64,000 nt of DNA from Cephalopachus bancanus (taxonomy: Eukaryota > Chordata > Mammalia > Primates > Tarsiidae), in assembly GCA_027257055.1 (NCBI GenBank), contig JAPVLO010000207.1, positions 186,001 to 250,000 of the forward strand. Reading direction: 5' to 3'. The translations under genes were made by a program, and so were the position numbers. Of this stretch, positions 36,366 to 50,142 are shown in pieces (position 1 is the stretch's first letter; each line of letters starts with the position of its first letter). The notes below the pieces were generated by a model, which did not search any database, was not told the DNA's origin, and saw only the letters and a program-made list of their open reading frames with translations.

Positions 36366-38734
36366 CTTCACAGGGACAACAAATGAAATACCAAGGATAT
36401 CGACAACACTAAGAGAAAAGAGTAGAAAGGGCAAATCCTTGGGGAAATATTTAAATTGAGGGCAAAAGAGGCACCCTAAAGGAAGTGAAATTTCAGCTCC
36501 AGTTAACAAGGCATGAAAAGAACATAGCATGCATTTGAGAACCCAACAAGGAAAGTATCAAGCTGGGCTCATTTCTCTGCCCCAACTCTTAAGAATGTCT
36601 TCCAATAGCAAACCTGAACACACATAAAAAACCTGGACAATGAAAAACCAATCTGTCAGCCCAAGGAGATGCTGTCCCGTTATCCTGGAGCACTCACTGA
36701 AAGGGGGTGCAAACCAGGATCCTGAAGCCAGGGCACTGCCTGGAGCACCATTGCCTCTGAGCTGGGACAAAGCAGCAGCCCTGGGACACCCTGGGAATCC
36801 GCGTGGGCTGCTAGTGGCTCTTCTTCAGAAGTCAAGGCGTGATTATTAAGAAAGCAGTCAAATACTAGAGATTGACCCCTTTTATTAGGTTCACCATCTT
36901 AGCCACAGAGAGACCATAGTGTTTGCCCATAGACTGAAATGCTCAAAGGCCACAGTGCTGAAAAGAGGCGAGCCTCGAGGCCTCTTTGTCACCATTAATC
37001 CTCCGCCTGCTGGTCTGTTCCTTTTGCATCAGAAAAGCTTTCTCGTATTTTTTTTTTAAAAGAGGGGGAGAAAACAGCTGTGTGGGATTTGAGAATGGGA
37101 TTTTAATGGTCACTGAAGACACACAAAAGCTTTGCTGTGATAGTGAAGTGTTCTGGGGGCAATTGACTCCTTTGTCTGGAGCAGCAAAACAAACTGGCTG
37201 CTCAAGGAGAAGAGAGAAGCAACTGGAACGTGTGATTGAGGTCTCTGCAGGCCAGATCTTCAGAGCATTTGCAAAGAGCTGTTTTCAGGCTTCCCTTCAC
37301 ATTCCAGGCTTGCCTTTTAGTGTTCAGCTCATTTTTACCTTGTGAAAGAAACACATCTATTTGGAAGGTGCTTGACTTGAATTATTTCTGTAGGCCTTTC
37401 TCTCTGGAAGGAAAATGGAAATTGTGACTGACAATAATGAGTTTGTTTATATGAAGCAGGCCTTTCACTGTGAGGAAAAAGAACTGGTGCCCTCTTTTCC
37501 ACAGGGCAGCCTGAGGGGCATTTCTCAGCCCTTTGATCAGTTAAGAAATCGCAACAGCTGTGGGATATTGTGAGGTCTCTCAAAATGTAACCTTGAAAAG
37601 GATTTGTGGAGGGTGGGGGGCATTTAAAGGGTTCTAAGGAGGAGTGGACACTCAGAGCAACAGGAGCCCATCCAGTTACTCAGTTCAGTGAGAACCAGGC
37701 CTGGTCTTGTCCACATGCAGAAGGGATAAGTTTTTTGCCAGAGGAACCATGATGTAACAGACCATGCTGATCTGACTCTAAGTTATGATTAACAGGGCTA
37801 TTGGAATCCTTGTCACCATATGGGCACGTTCCCTGTAGGTGGATGAGTGTTATAAAAACAACTCTTTCTCAAATGGAAATGGCTTAGGCAGAGGGGCTCT
37901 GGACAGTCTTCATGACAGCTCGGCCCCTTAGAGTCCCCCTAACAACAAGGGAGTTGTTCTCTTATTTCCTGGTCTGCTATAGACACTGGGAGTATCAGGT
38001 GGGATGCAGGGTAAAACATGTATTCCTAGTACATAATTCAGCCCAGCTTTCCATGGGAGTTGGGCTAGAGCCAGAGTGATTATCCAGTAGGGCTGCATTT
38101 AGGGAATAAGTCTGGAATTAAACTCTGCCACAGATTTATGCATCATACTCCTTGTAATATAGTTGGCCAACAAAACAAGAGTTTGGTACACTTTTAATTT
38201 TTAGGTTTAAAAAAATATAAAGTTGTACTTAAGTGATACATGAATATTATAAAAGAAAGTCCAAACAATGTAAAAAAGTATTAAGATGTAGATATTAGGG
38301 TAGACTTTATTGATTGGTTACGTATAATTATAGAAAATGTTTTGGCTTTCTATTATTCAAAAGGCTCATTTGTTTTAGATTATAGAATGAATAATCAAAA
38401 GACATTTTTATTACTGATGACAGAGAACTTTGCTGTGCTTAACCCTAAGAGTATATATAGGCAAATTGCATTTGTAGGATAGGATGAAAACAGATTTCCC
38501 TCCTTACAGACATAGGAAAGAGACAATAGCTAACATTATTGTGTAATTTGTTTTTTCTATTTTTTGACAGCTTAAGTTTAAAAGAGAATATGTTTTTCCC
38601 AGTCATATTATCCTAGCCCCATAGGAATCCTTGGCAAAGTCTTGAATTGTGCTTATGTCCGCACTTTTGTTAAATAACCTTTTTCCTTTTTAACATAAAG
38701 TTCTTGATCTTACTATAGGTATATTTCACAAATT
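36366..38734. other. Repeat-poor stretch of intron 15
   Basis: About 2.3 kb without any Alu, L1, L2 or MIR I can recognise, in an intron otherwise packed with repeats. It contains the near-palindrome AGAGGCGAGCCTCGAGGCCTCT at about 36964-36985 and several A/T-rich and CATTCC-type motifs. No splice-flanked open frame is convincing. It could hold a regulatory element or simply be unique sequence. Confidence 0.45.
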
Positions 38735-38920
38735 AGCTGTGAGACCTTGGCCAAATTATGAACCTCCCCTAAATCTCTGTTTCTGTAAAATACAGCTAAT
38801 AATAGCACCTAGAAACCTTAGGGTTGTGCTGAGGAATAAATGAGATAATACATGCAAAGCTTTTGGCCTGGTGTCTAACAACTATAAGTACTCAATATAT
38901 GTTAGCCATTGGAAAGGCTA
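38735..38920 (-). repeat. MIR fragment
   Basis: Antisense MIR: 'ctgtgagaccttggccaaattatg', 'gtttctgtaaaatacagctaataatag', 'gaataaatgagataatacatgcaaagc'. Confidence 0.78.
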
Positions 38921-38953
38921 CTTTGATGGCTGTGATGGTGATGTTTGAATTTT

Positions 38954-39236
38954 CTTTTTGAGTTGGAGTCTCACTGTTGCACAGGCTGGAGTGCAATGGC
39001 ACGTTCACAGCCATTGCAGCCTAGACCTGCTGGACTCAGGAGATCCTTTTGCTTCAGGCTTCCAAGTAGCTGGAACTACAAGCGCACACCACCTGCCCAG
39101 CTAATTTTGTGATTTATTATAGAAAGGAAGTCTCACCAAGTCGCCCAGGTTGGTCTCGAACCCCTAGGCTCAAGCAATCCTCGCCTCAGCCTCCCAAAGT
39201 GCTGGGATTAAAGGCTTGAGCCACTGCAGCTGGCCT
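38954..39236 (-). mobile_element. Alu, intermediate
   Basis: Antisense Alu with GTGCTGGGATTAAAGGCTTGAGCC and the long left arm. Duplications atgtttgaatttt (38941-38953) and atgtttgactatt (from 39237). Confidence 0.9.
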
Positions 39237-39459
39237 ATGTTTGACTATTTATAGGGAGTGAAATTTGGTATATTTACTTCCTATTCATACCCTAACATTA
39301 GGTATAAATCCACATTTAACTAACAACACCAGAAATATAATCAGAAGCACAGTTTATTCATTTCCTTATTGTTTATTCTTTCAGGAGACATTTACCAGGG
39401 TTTGATCCTTGTTGTAGTAATTTTATTATACATCTGAAGTGTGCTATTCGGTAAGGTTC

Positions 39460-40000
39460 TTGAGATTACTACTCACCCCAGCTAGCCACCAGAGTGAGCT
39501 TTCGAAAACACAGCTTCTGATCATATTCTTCTCCTTTTTCTTTTTTTATTTTCCCTTCTCTTCTCTCTCTTTTTCTATGTCGCTATCTCTCTCTCTTTTT
39601 TTTTAGAGACAGGATCTCGCTATGTTGCCCAGGCTGGACTCAAACTCCTGGGCTCCAGCAATCCTGTTGCCTCAGCCTCCCAAATAGCTGGAGCTACAGG
39701 TGTAAACCGCCATGTCCAGTTCCTCTCCTTGCAATGGCTCTTTTACCTGAAGAATAAAATACAAATGCCTGGCACTCAATAGCTTTTTCAGTCTATTCTC
39801 AGCCTTCCTTTCTTCCCTTCCCTCCCATATTTTATACATAAATCTTTACAGTCTGTCTCCTTTCCCATCTGGGGAAATCCTTCAAGGCCTGACACAAATG
39901 TGACCTCCTCTAGGAAGTCTTTCAGGATGCCACCAACCAGAATTAATAGCACTTTCCTCTGTTCAATGTGCTCTGTATGCTCAATGAATGATTTGCACCT
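39460..40000 (+). repeat. L2 LINE fragment, split by an Alu piece
   Basis: Sense L2-like: 'gccaccagagtgagctttcgaaaacac', then after the Alu piece 'tgcaatggctcttttacctgaagaataaaatac', 'cctctaggaagtctttcagg'. Confidence 0.6.
39603..39719 (-). mobile_element. Alu fragment, old
   Basis: AGAGACAGGATCTCGCTATG through CCTCAGCCTCCCAAATAGCTGG to CGCCATGTCCAG. Partial and recombined in appearance, with a T-rich head. Confidence 0.65.
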
Positions 40001-40311
40001 TCATAATCCTTCTGATAGCCCCGAGAAGTAGGAAGATCTAGGAATTTTAATATCTCTTCAACCATCAACTGGTTGTGTTATGAAAATAATTAGGACCCTT
40101 GTGATCCCAAGGAGCTACAGACTAGGGAAAAACAGACCTGTAAATGTCTCTAGCAGGGGTGATACGATCATGATGTGCAGGGGTGTTTACGGGAGCCCAG
40201 AGGCAGCTGTATTCAGGGAGTTTGCATGGAAAAGTGTGTGGTCAGTGTCATCTATTTATCTTCACCTTTGGAACTTACACTGTCCTTCCTCAGCCTCTGA
40301 CCCCACATTGA

Positions 40312-41399
<1,088 letters not shown>

Positions 41400-41890
41400 A
41401 TATTAATAATAAAAGTAATTACAACCAACATGTATTAAATACTTACCTATGCTAAGCATCATGCTAAGTATATCCATGAATTATTCATAAAGTTGCTGTA
41501 TTATTACAACTTCATAAGGCTAAAGCAACTTTTTTTTTTTTTTTGAGTTGGAGTCTCACTCTGTCGCCCAGACTGGAGTGCAGTGGCTGCTCCCGGCCAC
41601 CGCAGCCTCGACCTGCTGGGCTCCGGCGATCCTTCCGCCTCAGCCTTCCGAGTACCCAGAATTACAGGCGCGCGCTACCACGCTCGGCTGATTTTTTGAT
41701 TTATTGTAGAGATGAGGTCTCGCTGCCCAGGTGGGTCTCGAACCTGCGGGCTCAGGCAATCCACTTACCTCAGCCTCCCAAAGGCGCGGGATTACAGGCT
41801 GAGCCACCGAGCCCAGCTTAAAGCAACTTTTTTAAGGTCACACAGCCAACAAGTGGAGGTTTCTGAGTCAGAACCCAAGTCTGACAGGCT
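41400..41890 (+). repeat. MIR split by an Alu
   Basis: 'caacatgtattaaatacttacctatgctaagcatcatgc' is left of the Alu and 'aaggtcacacagccaacaagtggaggtttctgagtcagaaccc' right of it. One sense MIR interrupted at 41536-41818. Confidence 0.75.
41536..41818 (-). mobile_element. Alu, youngest form
   Basis: Antisense Alu with AAAGGCGCGGGATTACAGG and the shortened left arm (CTCGCTGCCCAGG). Perfect 15-bp duplication taaagcaactttttt at 41521-41535 and 41819-41833. Confidence 0.95.
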
Positions 41891-42157
41891 CCTCCTCTGG
41901 GTGTGCGTTCTTTAAATGCCATCATATCTATAACTTATGGGCAAAAAGATCATTAAAATTACTAGAGGAGAGGTAAAGGAATATAAGAGACAATAGATTT
42001 TGATAGCATCTTGCCAATGACTAATTCCTGAGGAACATATGCTTTTAGAAATCTTTTTGTTTACATCCCAGATGTAACACATGTAAGATGTAACTTAGTG
42101 AATATAATTGGTAGAGCAGGAGAGACTCTTTGGGTCACTTTTTATATCAGGAGGATG

Positions 42158-42186
42158 TAATCAGCTGGGTAAATCAGCTGGGTAAG
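42158..42186 (+). repeat. 14-bp tandem duplication
   Basis: aatcagctgggta is repeated twice in tandem near 42158-42186 in intron 16. Confidence 0.7.
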
Positions 42187-42450
42187 GATGGACTTCTGAG
42201 TTTAATTACCAAATTGATTCCAGAGTGGAGAACACTCTCTCCTGCATTGCCGTGGATGCCCAGACACTATGTAGGCTTAAGACTGAGATCTACTCAGGCC
42301 ATTCCCATTCTTTGAACCAGTTGACACTTGACTCTTTGGTTTATCTCTTTGCACTGTGCTGTATCATAGCCCTGTGTGTAAACACCAGGCACTCACTTGC
42401 CACCTACTCAGGATCAGTGGCAGGGCAGGGTTGACTGTGCACTTCTCTGA

Positions 42451-42816
<366 letters not shown>

Positions 42817-43404
42817 TGATCAAGCCCATCCCAGAGGTGCCCTATGTGGTGCCCCAGTGGCTGGGGGTTCAGATCCCCAGCTCCATCCCCCCCTGCAGGA
42901 CAGAACAAGATCCTCCAGCCTCCGGCCCCTTCAAACAGGTTGACAAGGGACGATCAGGCACTGATGAGCCAGTCTTATACATGAGCTCCCTCATCTTCCT
43001 TCCTGCCCTCCTTCATCTCAGTGCCCTAGGCTAGAGATCCCTCACTCCGGAACCCCACTCCAGCTGCCTCCTCCCAGAAAGCCCAACTCTAAACCCAACC
43101 TCAGTTTTGCACCCCTCTATACTCACAAACGTGCTCTGCATAAAGACTTGAGTTGTGATCATTGATGCCTGACCCTGTGGGAAACATAAACTCTTTGAAG
43201 ATGCATGTATCTTATTCCTTTGTATTTTTCTCAGTGTCATGAGTCACACCCAAACTGGCTATTAAGGGAATTAAGTGTTGATTAGCCCCAGGTTGGTGGG
43301 GGAAAGCCCTACTTCATTTGGACATTAACATTTATTTCACAAACTTTGAAACCTTTTGTGCAGCATGAGATAAAAATACTTTCCCCCATTACTTTCTTTT
43401 CTTT

Positions 43405-43473
43405 TTTTTACTTTGTAATAATGTCTTTTATTATTTATTTATTATTTTATTTTTTACTTTGTAATAATGTCTT
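43405..43473 (+). repeat. 23-bp direct repeat around an AT-only tract
   Basis: tttttactttgtaataatgtctt is perfect at 43405-43427 and 43451-43473. The 23 bp between them are A/T only. It is directly followed by an antisense L1 fragment. Confidence 0.9.
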
Positions 43474-43790
43474 ATTTATTTTATTTTTAAATGAAATTAA
43501 ATTTTTTTAATTTTAAAGATGTGGGGTTCAATTCAGAGTTAGGTATACGTATGTTCATTATGCATGTACCCTTATTGATGAAGTGTGCTCCCCCCTCCCC
43601 CGGCAGATTCTCTCTACTGCCAATCCCACCCCCACCCTCCCCTGGCAGTTTCCCACTACTGCCAATTCTTTTCTTATGGTATTACGATCATTGTTCAAGG
43701 TCCACTTATAAGTGAGAACATGTTCTTTGTTTCTGTGATAGGTCACTCAGTATCACAGATACTAAGTCCATCCAGGTTGCTGTGAAGTTC
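43474..43790 (-). mobile_element. L1 3' end, antisense fragment
   Basis: Contains TTTAATTTTAAAGATGTGGGG, 'ttcaattcagagttaggtata' and 'ccacttataagtgagaacatg', the reverse complement of the L1 3' UTR seen sense at 52.3-52.6 kb. Internal duplicated CCCC/GGCAG blocks near 43590-43660. It ends shortly before the acceptor at 43831. Confidence 0.75.
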
Positions 43791-43794
43791 ATAA

Positions 43795-44097
<303 letters not shown>

Positions 44098-44269
44098 TAG
44101 AAGTTGTTAGCCCAGCTCACAGCTGTGCAGATCTGTGTGGAGAGACAGCAGGGCTTGACCCTATAGAGTGACTCACCTTTGTTGGTCCTGGCTACTTCCC
44201 CAGGCACACTCATAAACTGTACTTGCCTTAATTTCCTCCCTGGGACATAATTTCAGTCCAGCCTTGCTC

Positions 44270-44640
44270 AGCATGCATTGTTTAAGGACCTGATATGTGC
44301 CCAGCACTCAGTTGAGAACTCAGTTAATGCCAAGCAGAATAAGTCAGCATCACTGACCCTGCAGGGAACCCAGACTGTGAGATTGCAGAGGAAGAAGCAG
44401 TTGATTCTGTCTGGAACGATGAGGAAAGGCTTCTGGAAGATGCAAGAAGGTTTTGATGGAGAGGGTGGGGAGGCTGGGATAGTGGGGGAAGGAGCTTTAC
44501 ACCTGAGAGAGCAGCTGGGGGAAGTGAAAGGCCTTTTGGGAAGAGAACCCTGGACCTCAGCATAGAATGTGCTGAAGGGAGTCTCAGGCAGACCAGGAAG
44601 GAAAGACTTGAATGCCATTGATTTGTGTTTTATGGGAAGG
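44270..44640 (-). repeat. L2 LINE fragment
   Basis: Antisense L2-like: 'aggacctgatatgtgcccagcactcag', 'gaaaggcttctggaagatgcaag', 'gacttgaatgccattgatttg'. Very diverged. Confidence 0.45.
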
Positions 44641-45190
44641 GGGACAATTACAGATTTGCTGTTTGTTTTTTCCTTCTTTCTTTTTTTTTTTTTTTAGCTA
44701 TTATCTATAACCAAAATTCTCTAGTAAAGGCCAAAAGTAAATCTCAGCTAATTGAGTGTCTGTAAGATATCAATCCAGAGGAACAAGGAGGCTTCCCCAA
44801 ACTGGAGGAGCTTGGGATTGAGGGGAGCAGTGGTGCATCTGAACTTTCTCACTGAAAATGAAGTTATTCTAATGAAGTTATGTTAACATCTTTATAAGTA
44901 GCTATCTAGTCTCTTCTTGAATGCCTGTTATGACAAGAAACTCACTACCTCATGATATCATAGTCTGTTTGAAGATTAGACTATGGGAAAATTCAGTGTT
45001 AGAAAATTCCTCCTCATACTGAGGTGAGTCTGTCTCCTGGTCTTCCCACCACCTGGCCCTGGATTGGCTCTTGGGAGCCACATGGTACTGTTCCTAGGGT
45101 AGGCCATCAGTCTTGAAGGCAGGTCTTCACTCCACAGTTCTCCCTTCCTCCTCTTTTTTTTCAAGAAGAAAAGCCTGTTTATTATTTTAT

Positions 45191-45482
45191 TTTATTTATT
45201 TATTTTTTTGAGTTGGAGTCTCACTCTGTCGCCCAGACTGGAGTGCAGTGGCCGCTCCCGGCCACCGCAGCCTCGATCCGCTGGGCTCTGGCAATCCTTC
45301 TGCCTCAGCCTTTCGAGTAGCCGGAATTACAGGCACGCGCTACCACGCCCGGCTGATTTTTTGATTTATTGTAGAGATGAGGTCTCGCTGCCCAGGCGGG
45401 TCTCGAACCCGCGGGCTCAGGCAATCCACTCACCTCGGCCTCCCAAAGGCGCGGGATTACAGGCTGAGCCACCGAGCCCGGC
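45191..45482 (-). mobile_element. Alu, youngest form, near consensus
   Basis: Antisense Alu with AAAGGCGCGGGATTACAGG and the shortened left arm. The perfect stem-loop GCGGG-TCTCGAA-CCCGC is at 45396-45412. Target copies tttattatttt lie at 45178-45188 and 45483-45493. Confidence 0.95.
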
Positions 45483-45828
45483 TTTATTATTTTCTACTAG
45501 TAATAATAAATCCCAGTTATAACTGGGAGGAAGAAAGTAAAGCCTTTAACATCTTCTCTTGCACAGATTTACCTGGCACCATTAAATAATAAGCCCCTTG
45601 AGAGCAAAGACTGTGTCTCTCTCATGTCTGGGTTCCCAGAACTTTGGATAACATTTCTAGGATGAGTGGGGATTTGATGAATGGAGACATGGCTGGGGTG
45701 CTGTGGGGAGTGGGGAGGGGGGGTGTAGACGCATGCGCAGGTGTGCACAGTCTTTGCCTTAGGTATTGTACACTGATAGCGAATTGGAATTTTCTTCCTC
45801 CTTGAAAATAAAATGAAGGCAGGGCTTG

Positions 45829-46107
45829 GTGGCTCAGCCTGTAATTCCACCACTTAGGGAGGCTGAGGCGAGTGGATTGCCTGAGCCTGCAGGTTTGAGA
45901 TCAGCCTGGACAACTTGACAAGACCTTGTCTCTACAATAAATCAAAAATTAGCCAGGTGTGGTAGTGTGTAGTTCCAGCTACTTGGAAGGCTAAGGCAGA
46001 AGGATCATTGGAGCCCAGCAGGTCCATGCTGGGGTGGCCATGAGCATGCCACTGCACACTAGCCTGGGTGATGGAGTAAGACTCCAACTTAAAAAAAGAG
46101 AAAAGAG
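45829..46107 (+). mobile_element. Alu, younger lineage, older subtype
   Basis: GGCAGGGCTTGGTGGCTCAGCC, ACCACTTAGGG and the long CAACTTGACAAGACC, with an AAAAGAGAAAAGAGAAG tail. Confidence 0.88.
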
Positions 46108-46584
46108 AAGACAAGAAAAGAAAATGTAGTCTTAATCAGAGAGAAAAGTGAAAAATATATCTGTCCTATCTTCATCAAGGGTCTCTAAGAAAGGGCCAAA
46201 TATTCTCTACTAAGCGCTGAGTTCTGTTTTCCCTATTTTTACAGACCTTTAAGTTCTATGTCATAGGTTCCCCTGGCACTTGGACTTCTTTGTAAACAAA
46301 ATATTGAAAATCAGCTTTATAATTTTGTTCACAAACATCTTTCTCTGACCTTGAATACCTTCAGGCTAATGAGAAAATGGTGCCTCCGGAGCTCAGAGGG
46401 GCGGACTCCTTGTAGGGAGGCAATGGTTTGGCTCCCAAAGGGGGTCCTAGACCTTATAAGACAAACTCATTCCCAGATGGTGTCATTTTCATGCTCCATT
46501 CCTCAAAGGGGACAGGAATGCTGTGGTTCTCAGCCAAGTTAGCGGTGGCCCTGACATAGCGACAACAGTGTTGTGCCATCATAA

Positions 46585-46854
<270 letters not shown>

Positions 46855-47254
46855 TGATGACCTTCTAACCAGGCTTTAAATGTGAGGAGCAGGCCTAGAA
46901 TGCCACCTGCATACTAGAACAGAGCTGGGACATGAGTTTATAGAATTTGCGAGAAACGAAATTTAGACTAAAACCACACACTGAGGCCTCTTGCTAAACC
47001 CCACAGATAGTGACCCTACAAGTGAGTCTTAGCCCTCTGTGCTCACTGGGGTGTGTTGAACCTCTTCCACAGGGACACAGAGAGCCAGTGAGGATCATTT
47101 AGTGCTGGCCCCGGACATTGCCTTGCCCTGGGTAGCGACTCATGGCTTGGGGACAGACAAAGGCTAAGGCATAGCTCAGTTAGGAGGGGACCTGTCCTCC
47201 AATCCTGACTCACAGCCCAGTGTCCATAAAGGGACACTGCTGTCAACACAGCTT

Positions 47255-47460
47255 TACAGGCAGTGTAATGAGTGAGCTTGGCACCCAGACTGCCTGGATC
47301 ACAATCCCAGCTCCACACCCTTGATCTGTGATCTTGAGCATACGTTTCTGAATCTTTCTGCACTTCAGTCTCCTCATCTGCTGAAATGGGGATAATAACA
47401 GTTGCTACCTCATAGGGTTATTATGAGGACTAAAGGAGCTCATATTTGTAAAACAATTAG
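47255..47460 (-). repeat. MIR fragment
   Basis: Antisense MIR: 'cttgatctgtgatcttgagcatacg', 'cttcagtctcctcatctgctgaaatggggataataac', 'ctcatagggttattatgagg'. Confidence 0.85.
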
Positions 47461-47534
47461 GGTATAATGACTCCTGAATCCACTACATGTGTGCTCTTCT
47501 TATTAGTGGTTTCGTAGTTAAAATACCTGAAGTC

Positions 47535-48040
47535 AGATTTTGGTTTAAATCTTGACTCTACCACATACTGGCTATGTGACCCTGGGCAAGTACTTACTCT
47601 CTCTATAAAAGAGGTAACAGCCGGGCTCAGTGGCTCAGCCTGTAATCCTGCGCCTTTGGGAGGCTGAGGTGAGTGGATTGCCTGAGTCCACGGGTTTGAG
47701 CACCTGGGCAACTTGGCGAGACCTCGTCTCTACAATAAATCAAAAATTAGCCGGGTGGTAGGCGCGCCTGTAGTTCCAGCTACTTGGAAGGCTGAGGCGG
47801 AAGGATCACCGGAGCCCAGTAGGTCGAGGCTGCGGTGGCCGGGAGTGGCCACTGCACTGCAGTCTGGGTGACAGAGTGAGACTCCAACTCAATAAATAAA
47901 TAAATAAATAAATAAAACAAAAGAGGTAACAATTACACCAACTTTCTGCAGTTTTCAGAGGACTAAACAAGATAAAACCCATAAAGGGCTCAGCACATTG
48001 CCTGGTCTTAGGAAGCATGAGTAAATGGTGGTGAGCATTA
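47535..48040 (-). repeat. MIR split by an Alu
   Basis: 'cttgactctaccacatactggctatgtgaccctgggcaag' is left of the Alu and 'ggactaaacaagataaaacccataaagggctcagcac' right of it. One antisense MIR interrupted at 47620-47918. Confidence 0.8.
47620..47918 (+). mobile_element. Alu, intermediate subtype, AAAT tail
   Basis: Has CCTGCGCCTTTGGG together with the long CAACTTGGCGAGACC, so it carries the first derived change but not the deletion. (AATA)n tail about 47890-47915. Perfect duplications aaaagaggtaaca at 47607-47619 and 47919-47931. Confidence 0.95.
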
Positions 48041-48311
48041 TTAGACAACAACGGGTCAGCTCTGGAATCTGAAGTCCTCTCCCCAGATCCTCAAGTGAGT
48101 GCTCCAGTCCAGGCTGCTGCTGTTTGCCCAGCCATGGGCTTTTCAGGCTTTACCTTCTCAGGGTCCCACAGTCATCAGCTGAATCTACCCTGTTACCAGG
48201 ATTTTTGATAGTTATGTGGCTCAGCTGGGCCTGAAGAGAGCTCTTGCGACTGACTGGTTTGAGGGTTTGGATAGATGAGCATTCGTTGTCTGCCTAATCA
48301 GTGGTGATTCT

Positions 48312-48634
<323 letters not shown>

Positions 48635-48799
48635 TGAGCCAGCTGGCAGATTGCTGACAAGCACACATGCTCAGAAAGGCAGACAGGATGGGGGAAAAGG
48701 ACATCGCTGACTCACAAGTGCCAAGTTTTAAACGAGCATTTGAGGACACTGACTATAGGATGAAAAGATGTTTTAGAAAATGTATTAAAAGTGAGCATA

Positions 48800-49190
48800 G
48801 CTTAGTGAGTAAGGACATGGGCACTGGAGTTAGACAGGCTGGACATAATCTATCCTGTGACTTTGTGTGTTACCACTTCTAAGCCTCGTGTTCTTAATGT
48901 GTAAAATGAGGATAATCATTCAACTTAATATGAGAGTTCAATGAGAGTCCCTGGAGGACTTGGTACAGTGTAGAGCATATATTAATTGCTTACTAAATAT
49001 TAACTTACTATGATTGTGGCTTTTATGATGTAGAATTCTGAGGGAGGGAAAAAGACCCAAGTTCTGGTTCTGGCTTTGCCACTGATTCATTATGTGATAT
49101 TGGCAAGTCAGATGACTCCTGGTTTTATTTTCATGTTAAATGAAAGGGTGACCCATCTGAGCCTTGAGGCCCTACCTATCTCTGAGACTT
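48800..49190 (-). repeat. Two MIR fragments
   Basis: Antisense MIR at about 48800-49010 ('gcactggagttagacaggctgg', 'gtgtaaaatgaggataatcattc') and again at about 49050-49190 ('tctggctttgccactgattcattatgtgat'). Confidence 0.7.
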
Positions 49191-49289
49191 GGCTGGCAAA
49201 CATTTACTAGGAACATAAAATGAACTGGACTTTGTCCTGGAGGACCTCACAGTCTTGAGGGAGCAGAGTCATCTGTTCATTTGTGAACT

Positions 49290-49810
49290 TATTCATTCTT
49301 CTAGCCAACAGATATTTAATGAGCATCTGCCATACCAGGCATCAGGCTAGGTGCTAGAGACAACCAAAAACAGAATGTTTTATTTTACATGCTATAACAG
49401 GGCATGTACAACGAGTACTGTGTGAACCTAGAAGAAGAGGCAGCAGATACTTTCCATGGGCTTTTAGAAGGAATAGAACAAGGTCTCAAGAGATTTGGGT
49501 CTTCAAAGACCATATAAATTTTGGGGCCATAAATGGGAAGGAAGAACATTTAGAAAGAGCAAATGACATAGAAGAGCAAATGACTCCATCCCAAAGAATG
49601 GAGTACCTGGCATGTGTGGGGACTGATGAATAGTCTTATTTGGCCAGTGGGTGGGGTGCATGAAGCTTAGTTATGAGAGAGGAGACTAGAAGGGGATGCG
49701 GTTAGGCTGTGAAGAGCCTTGAGGACCAAGCTTAGGAAGGCAAACAATCTTGTAGGGAGCCACTGAAGGTTCTTAGGCAGATAGGTGACAAAATCAGATG
49801 TTTGGGAAGA
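49290..49810 (-). repeat. L2 LINE fragment
   Basis: Antisense L2: 'agatatttaatgagcatctgcc', 'aggctgtgaagagccttgaggaccaag', 'gagccactgaaggttcttaggcag'. It contains copy 1 of the local duplication described next. Confidence 0.55.
49391..49560 (+). repeat. Local duplication, copy 1 (pair with 49980-50142)
   Basis: About 170 bp, roughly 85% identical by eye to 49980-50142, same orientation, 590 bp apart. Shared blocks include 'acagggcatgtacaa', 'ttttagaaggaatagaaca' and 'tctcaagagatttggg'. Confidence 0.85.
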
Positions 49811-49979
49811 CAAAGTTCTCCAGCTTTCCTAAAAGATCTCACAAAGTTTATTTTTAACATGTGGCAAAATATAGGATTATTATCCTTGTCCTACAGTTGC
49901 CTGAAATAATGTCAAACCAAGATAAGGAGTCATAGTAACCACTTCCTGGGGTGGACACAAATGAGGCATTTGTTTAGGT

Positions 49980-50142
49980 GCTACAACAGGGCATGTACAA
50001 AGCACTATGAAACCTAGAAGAAGAGGAAGCAGTTAATTTTCCTTGAACTTTTAGAAGGAATAGAACAAAGTCTCAAGAGATTTGGGACTTCAAAGAACAT
50101 ATACGTTTTGGGGCCGTAAATGTGGAGGAATATTTAGAGCGA
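49980..50142 (+). repeat. Local duplication, copy 2 (pair with 49391-49560)
   Basis: Second copy, with the same block order. The two copies resemble each other more than either resembles L2, so this looks like a local duplication and not two independent L2 insertions. Confidence 0.85.
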
